Shown here piece after piece: positions 59,516-64,000 of a stretch of 64,000 nucleotides of DNA. How positions within the stretch are numbered: the first letter of the stretch is position 1; each line of letters begins with the position of its first letter. The notes beneath the pieces are model-generated. The model was not told where the DNA came from. It searched no databases and saw only the letters and a program-made list of their open reading frames with translations. Position numbers and translations under genes: made by a program. Location of the stretch: positions 484,948-548,947 of the forward strand of contig NZ_KE384377.1 of NCBI RefSeq assembly GCF_000425445.1, in the 5' to 3' direction. This stretch comes from Flavobacterium denitrificans DSM 15936 (GTDB taxonomy: Bacteria; Bacteroidota; Bacteroidia; Flavobacteriales; Flavobacteriaceae).

Positions 59516-62500
59516 ATGAAAAAAAATTTTACTTTTTGTAATCTCAACTTTCAGAAGAGATTAATGGGGCTATTATTTTTATTCCTATTATGTAGTAATG
59601 CTTTTTCTCAGACTGTTTGTAGACCAGTGTCGCAAACAAACAGTCAAGCAGGTTTATTATGTGTAGGTTTAGATGTAAGCAACCCAACATTGGCCTATGA
59701 TAATGATCCGGGCCTAACGACATTTGCAACTCTGCAAAATGCGGTTGGACTTCTTTGTCTGGTTGAAGAGACCATGACATTGAATCAGACTGTGAGAGCT
59801 GGAGATGAAATTGTACTTTATTTAGGAACAGGAAACGGTTTGCTTGACGTTGGACTTTTGTCTAATGTCTCAATACAAACTAAGCTTTCAGGAACAGATG
59901 TAGGCCCAAGAGTGGCGTTGAATAGCCCAGTTTTGAACTTAAGTTTATTATCTGGAAATGCTATTGGCGAGGTCCGATACACCGTTCCTGGAGATGCAAA
60001 TCAAGTACAAATTCAGGTAGGTGGAATTTTGAGTCTTTTGGTAAATTTAAGAATTTATGATGTTCGTTTGGATTTTGCCAAACCTACAGTGACAGGAGGT
60101 TTAAATCAGACGATTTGTTCTGGAGCATCCACAACTTTGATTGCTACTCCTGTGGCTGGTACTTCCTTAGCATGGTACAGTTCAGCTTCATCGACAACAG
60201 CATTAGCAAATGGAAATACTTTAGTTACTCCAAATTTAACTGCCGATACTACTTATTATATAGGTGTGGTTAGAGCAGGCGGATGCGAGGGTAACAATCG
60301 TGTGCCAGTCGTTGTTAATGTATCAAATCCTGTAGCTCCTGCAATTAGTTCTTCGGGAACTTCAGTATGTTCTTCAGGGGCAACGCAGCAAACTACGCTG
60401 TCTTTAATTAACCCAATTCCAGGGACTACCTATAATTGGTATTCTTCACCAGCAAGTACTACGGTATTAGCTTCGGGAAATTCTTATTCTCCAACCGTTC
60501 CTCTTGGAACAACTAGCTTTTATGTGGAAGCTGTTATAGGTAGCTGTATTAGCCCTACTCGAACTCAAGTTGACGTAGTTTCGGTTGCAGTTCCTGCTGT
60601 ACCTACAGCATTGACACAAAGCGTAACAATCCAATCGGGACAGAATGCAACATTAAGCGCAACAACATCTGAAGCTGGAGTAACGCTAAATTGGTATGAT
60701 GTTCCAACAGGAGGAACCGCTATTGCGACTAATACAACAACTTTTACAACTCCAATTTTAACTGCTACTAAAACCTACTATGTAGAAACTCAGAGTGCAA
60801 CGGGCGGATGCGTAAGTGCTTCTAGAATTGCTATTACCGTTAATGTAATAAATACTCCATTAGGAGGTTGTTTGCAGGCTAACAGTCAGCAAACAAGTTT
60901 AAATGGTATTTGTTTGTTGTGTAGTAGTACGAATCCAGATAATTCTGTTGATGGTGATATTAATACTGCGGCACGTTTGACAGTACCAGTTGGTTTGATA
61001 AATGGATGGATTCAGCAAACATTGCAATTTAACAATCCAGGCAAAGCAGGTGATATAATTGATGTTGAATTAGAATTGCCAGGAGGTGTTCTTGATTTAA
61101 GTTTGTTGAACTATATTAGTTTGGCAACATACAACGGAACTACATTCAATAATGATAGAGTTTCGATAAATAATTTAGTAAGTGTTCAATTATTAGGAGG
61201 AAACCGTTTTAGAGCGAGTATTACTGCGGGCGCAAATTTTGACAGAGTAGAAGTTCGCTTGGGTGGTTTGGTTTCTGCCTTAACAAGTTTAGATATTTAT
61301 CAAGCAAGCTATAGATATAGTGATCCAGCTATTACTGGAAGTCAAAATATTTGCAGCGGACAAAATACTACAATAACTGCAGGCCTTGCTGTTGGAGAAA
61401 CCGTTAATTGGTATTCTGCAGCCACTGGTGGTTCTTCATTGGCAAGTACTGCAGCTTTTACAACGCCAAATTTGACTGCAGATACAACCTATTGGGCAGA
61501 AATAACTCGAAATGGTTGTGTAAATAGTGTTCGTTTTGCAGTACCAATTACGGTTAATAATCCTGTAACGGCAACTCTTACCGGAGGTTCAGCAAGTGTT
61601 TGTGCAGGACAAACTGCAACAATAGCAGTTCAATCTCCAATGGTGGGAACAACTTATAACTGGTATGATGCAGCGGCAGCTGGGAATTTAGTATTCACTG
61701 GAACTTCTTTTACGACACCAGCATTAAATTCTTCGACAAATTACTATGTTGAATCAGTAATTGGAAGTTGTGCTAATTCTACACGTGCACAAGCAGCAAT
61801 TACTGTTAATCCTTTGCCAGCAGCTCCAATTGTGGCTTCTTCAACAGTAATTATTCCTTCAGGACAAGTTGTTACTCTACAGGTTTCAAATCCTTTGGCT
61901 GGAGTAGCTTACGATTGGTACGATGTTTCAACAGGAGGAACAGCATTAATCACTGACAATCCTAGTTATACACCGAGTCCAGCTTTAACAGTGGACAAAA
62001 CGTATTATATTGAAGCAAGAAGTACTTCAAATTGTGTTAGCGCAACTAGAACATCAATAAATGTTGTTGTAACGCCAGTAGCACCAATTACTTCTTGTTT
62101 GCAGGCAAATGGACAGGTGACTTCGCAAGGTGGCGGAATAACACTTTGTGCTACATGTTTTGCTACTACTCCTGGTGCTTCTGTTGATGGAAGTAGTACA
62201 AGCGCTGCTAGATTGACAGTGCCAGTTGGTTTAGTTGGAGAATATATTCAACAAATGCTTACTTTTTCGACTTCAGGAAAAGCGGGAGATATTATAGATG
62301 TTGAATTAGGAATCCCTGGCGGAATAGCTGATGTAAGTGCACTTTCATATATAACGCTTAGAAGTTATAATGGAGTGGCAGCTAATAGTGATCAAGTGAA
62401 TATTGGCTCATTAGTAAGTGTTCAGTTATTAGGCGGTGAGCGTTTCAAAGCAAGTTTTGTAACATCTGGTGATTTTACAGCGGTTGAAGTTCGTTTAGGA

Positions 62501-64000
62501 GGAATTGCAACATTATTAACTAGTTTAGATATTTATGAAGCTTCATTCAGATATAAAGAAGCAGCAATTACAGGGGCATCTTCTCCGATTTGTTCTGGAA
62601 CTTCCACAACATTGACTGCTTCTACTACTGCAGGTGATACACTTAATTGGTATGATGTTGCTAGTGGCGGTACAGCTTTGGCAACAAATACAAACGCTTA
62701 TCCTACAGGAAATTTAACAGCTTCAAAAACGTATTACATAGAGGCAGTTCGCGGTGGTACATGTATCAATAGTGTTCGTCAGCCGGTAACAGTAACGGTA
62801 TTACCTTTGTCTGTTGCGGCAGATATAACTATTGCAAGTCCAGTCGTGTCATCGTGTGATGGAACAGCCGTTTTGGCTCCAACTTCTGGTTTAGCAGGAG
62901 CACAATTTAAGTACTATACAGATCAACTTAAATCACAAGAAATTATTACTGGATCTACAGTTGCAGGACAGCCAGGAGTAACTTTTTCTAAAAATACGTC
63001 AACTGGAGCACTTACTATAAATGGATTTACTTCAGGAGCATCTTATACATATTATGTTGCTGTTGGAAATGCTACAAGCTGTGATAATGCTATCAATACT
63101 CTACAGCCGGTAGTTGTTAGTTTCCCAGCAACAATGACAACTTTGGCAGTTACTTCGCCATTAGTGGCTTGTGGAAGTGCGAATTTGAAAAATGCAATTA
63201 CAACACTTGATACAAGCGGAAATACAACTTATACTTTCTTTGATCCTTCAAACACAGTTATGACGGATGAAGCGGCAATGAGTATAACGATTAGTGGTGT
63301 TTACTCAATTCAAGCTCAAGGTAGCGGAGATGATTGTCCTTCTGCAAAACAAGCAGTTACGGTTACAGTTAATTCGCTGCCAAGCTTGACTGTCGATCCA
63401 GCACAATCTGTTGCTCAGGGTACAAACGTGACTTTGAATGCGACTTCAAACGGTACATTGGCATGGTATGACCCGCAAGGAAATGCATTGGCAGGACCTC
63501 CGTTTATGACAGGAGCTCTAAATGTTCCTGGAATTTATACTTATACTGTCGTAGCAACATTAGGAACATGTTCAGTTACAGGAACTTTATCTATCAATGT
63601 TAAAGATCCAGACAATTGCCAACTATTAACAGAAAGAGTATATGCTGATGGTCAAAGTTCTGGTTCTATAATCACAGGAGGTGTTGCAAACGGACCAAAT
63701 GCAATTGACAAAAATTCGCAAACATTTTCGACTATCGTAACTGGGCTTGGGGTGTTAGGAGTTGGTACAACTTGGCAAGATCTAACATGGTCTAGTAATA
63801 TTATAAAAGGAACACCAGTTACAATTAAACTTGGATCTGAATTCAGCGGATTGGGTGTAGCGCAAGGAGTTTCAGTGATTGGAACTAAGGCAGGTGTTGA
63901 TATTGGAGTATTACAACCAGTTTCTGGAGCACTTTTGAATTTACTTCCAGGAGATAATGCATACGAATTTACTTTTGTTCCTTCAAATGCGGCAGGTCCA
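59516..64000 (+). CDS. Giant modular secreted surface protein with Ig-like domains, 3' end outside the window
   Basis: The frame is open from ATG at 59516 to the window edge: at least 1,495 residues. A signal peptide (LMGLLFLFLLCSNAFSQ) ends near residue 32. Modules alternate. A beta-rich unit starts with a Cys-containing segment (CLQANSQQTS, CLQANGQVTS) and includes ARLTVPVGL and SVQLLGG; it occurs at about residues 33-195, 451-600 and 861-1015, and a divergent copy starts at about 1368. Between these are Ig-like domains of about 80 residues with N-W-Y-D/S and T-Y-Y-V/I-E signatures. Such proteins in Bacteroidota are usually exported by the type IX system and act as adhesins. The C-terminal sorting domain would lie outside the window. 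Confidence 0.88.
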   Translation, partial: MKKNFTFCNLNFQKRLMGLLFLFLLCSNAFSQTVCRPVSQTNSQAGLLCVGLDVSNPTLAYDNDPGLTTFATLQNAVGLLCLVEETMTLNQTVRAGDEIVLYLGTGNGLLDVGLLSNVSIQTKLSGTDVGPRVALNSPVLNLSLLSGNAIGEVRYTVPGDANQVQIQVGGILSLLVNLRIYDVRLDFAKPTVTGGLNQTICSGASTTLIATPVAGTSLAWYSSASSTTALANGNTLVTPNLTADTTYYIGVVRAGGCEGNNRVPVVVNVSNPVAPAISSSGTSVCSSGATQQTTLSLINPIPGTTYNWYSSPASTTVLASGNSYSPTVPLGTTSFYVEAVIGSCISPTRTQVDVVSVAVPAVPTALTQSVTIQSGQNATLSATTSEAGVTLNWYDVPTGGTAIATNTTTFTTPILTATKTYYVETQSATGGCVSASRIAITVNVINTPLGGCLQANSQQTSLNGICLLCSSTNPDNSVDGDINTAARLTVPVGLINGWIQQTLQFNNPGKAGDIIDVELELPGGVLDLSLLNYISLATYNGTTFNNDRVSINNLVSVQLLGGNRFRASITAGANFDRVEVRLGGLVSALTSLDIYQASYRYSDPAITGSQNICSGQNTTITAGLAVGETVNWYSAATGGSSLASTAAFTTPNLTADTTYWAEITRNGCVNSVRFAVPITVNNPVTATLTGGSASVCAGQTATIAVQSPMVGTTYNWYDAAAAGNLVFTGTSFTTPALNSSTNYYVESVIGSCANSTRAQAAITVNPLPAAPIVASSTVIIPSGQVVTLQVSNPLAGVAYDWYDVSTGGTALITDNPSYTPSPALTVDKTYYIEARSTSNCVSATRTSINVVVTPVAPITSCLQANGQVTSQGGGITLCATCFATTPGASVDGSSTSAARLTVPVGLVGEYIQQMLTFSTSGKAGDIIDVELGIPGGIADVSALSYITLRSYNGVAANSDQVNIGSLVSVQLLGGERFKASFVTSGDFTAVEVRLGGIATLLTSLDIYEASFRYKEAAITGASSPICSGTSTTLTASTTAGDTLNWYDVASGGTALATNTNAYPTGNLTASKTYYIEAVRGGTCINSVRQPVTVTVLPLSVAADITIASPVVSSCDGTAVLAPTSGLAGAQFKYYTDQLKSQEIITGSTVAGQPGVTFSKNTSTGALTINGFTSGASYTYYVAVGNATSCDNAINTLQPVVVSFPATMTTLAVTSPLVACGSANLKNAITTLDTSGNTTYTFFDPSNTVMTDEAAMSITISGVYSIQAQGSGDDCPSAKQAVTVTVNSLPSLTVDPAQSVAQGTNVTLNATSNGTLAWYDPQGNALAGPPFMTGALNVPGIYTYTVVATLGTCSVTGTLSINVKDPDNCQLLTERVYADGQSSGSIITGGVANGPNAIDKNSQTFSTIVTGLGVLGVGTTWQDLTWSSNIIKGTPVTIKLGSEFSGLGVAQGVSVIGTKAGVDIGVLQPVSGALLNLLPGDNAYEFTFVPSNAAGP

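Overview
The window looks like the chromosome of a Flavobacterium (phylum Bacteroidota), probably a soil or freshwater species of the F. johnsoniae kind. The support is low GC content, a SusC/SusD polysaccharide utilization locus, promoters of the flavobacterial form (TTG, then TAnnTTTG), A-rich leaders instead of Shine-Dalgarno sites, a chromosomal B1 metallo-beta-lactamase of the JOHN/IND/BlaB type, and a very large modular surface protein. No phage, insertion sequence, CRISPR array, rRNA or tRNA was seen.

Layout. 1-6.0 kb: small housekeeping and stress-type genes, mostly on the minus strand (hydrolase fragment, MscS channel, thioesterase, DUF1203, TlpA-like thioredoxin, NERD protein, SRPBCC protein). 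6.2-12.9 kb: dnaK behind an unusual sigma-54-like promoter, then corA and the acetate pair pta-ackA. 12.9-28.7 kb: a complete polysaccharide utilization locus, with a membrane sensor/LuxR-type regulator, SusC, SusD, a LamG surface lipoprotein, a GH144-type glucanase lipoprotein, an esterase-like hydrolase, a GH3 beta-glucosidase, a glycerophosphodiesterase-like protein and a GH43-like protein. The GH144 plus GH3 pair points to beta-1,2-glucan. The esterase and phosphodiesterase would suit removal of the succinyl and phosphoglycerol groups that natural beta-1,2-glucans carry. 28.8-33 kb: an M28 peptidase, a YiiX-like protein, an outer-membrane protein and kdsA.

33-41.4 kb (minus strand): small membrane proteins and lipoproteins, then an overlapping lysoplasmalogenase/alkylglycerol-monooxygenase-like pair that suggests ether-lipid turnover, then clpS, prmA, tpiA, a thioredoxin lipoprotein, a DoxX/MauE-like membrane protein and a DUF1599 protein. 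41.6-53.2 kb: folP, rlmH, a secreted adenosine deaminase, GNAT/OsmC/pirin, a DNA-alkylation-repair HEAT protein, nadC, NUDIX, YihY, DUF2147, the metallo-beta-lactamase and a PIN-toxin pair. 53.2-58.3 kb: priA, a LytTR response regulator, rpsF-rpsR-rplI and a small conserved protein. 58.3-59.5 kb is an AT-rich spacer. From 59,516 an open frame of at least 1,495 codons runs off the right edge. It encodes a secreted protein built from repeated beta-sandwich-like and Ig-like modules.

A striking theme is the intergenic DNA. At least eight spacers carry short tandem arrays with a 7- or 8-base period, each with a different unit and several starting inside the upstream stop codon. Other spacers carry inverted repeats built on CACGAATT, CAGATTT, ACACATAG or GCTCCGCTGGAGC. 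One terminator hairpin has a consensus -7 promoter element exactly in its loop, just before the ether-lipid genes.
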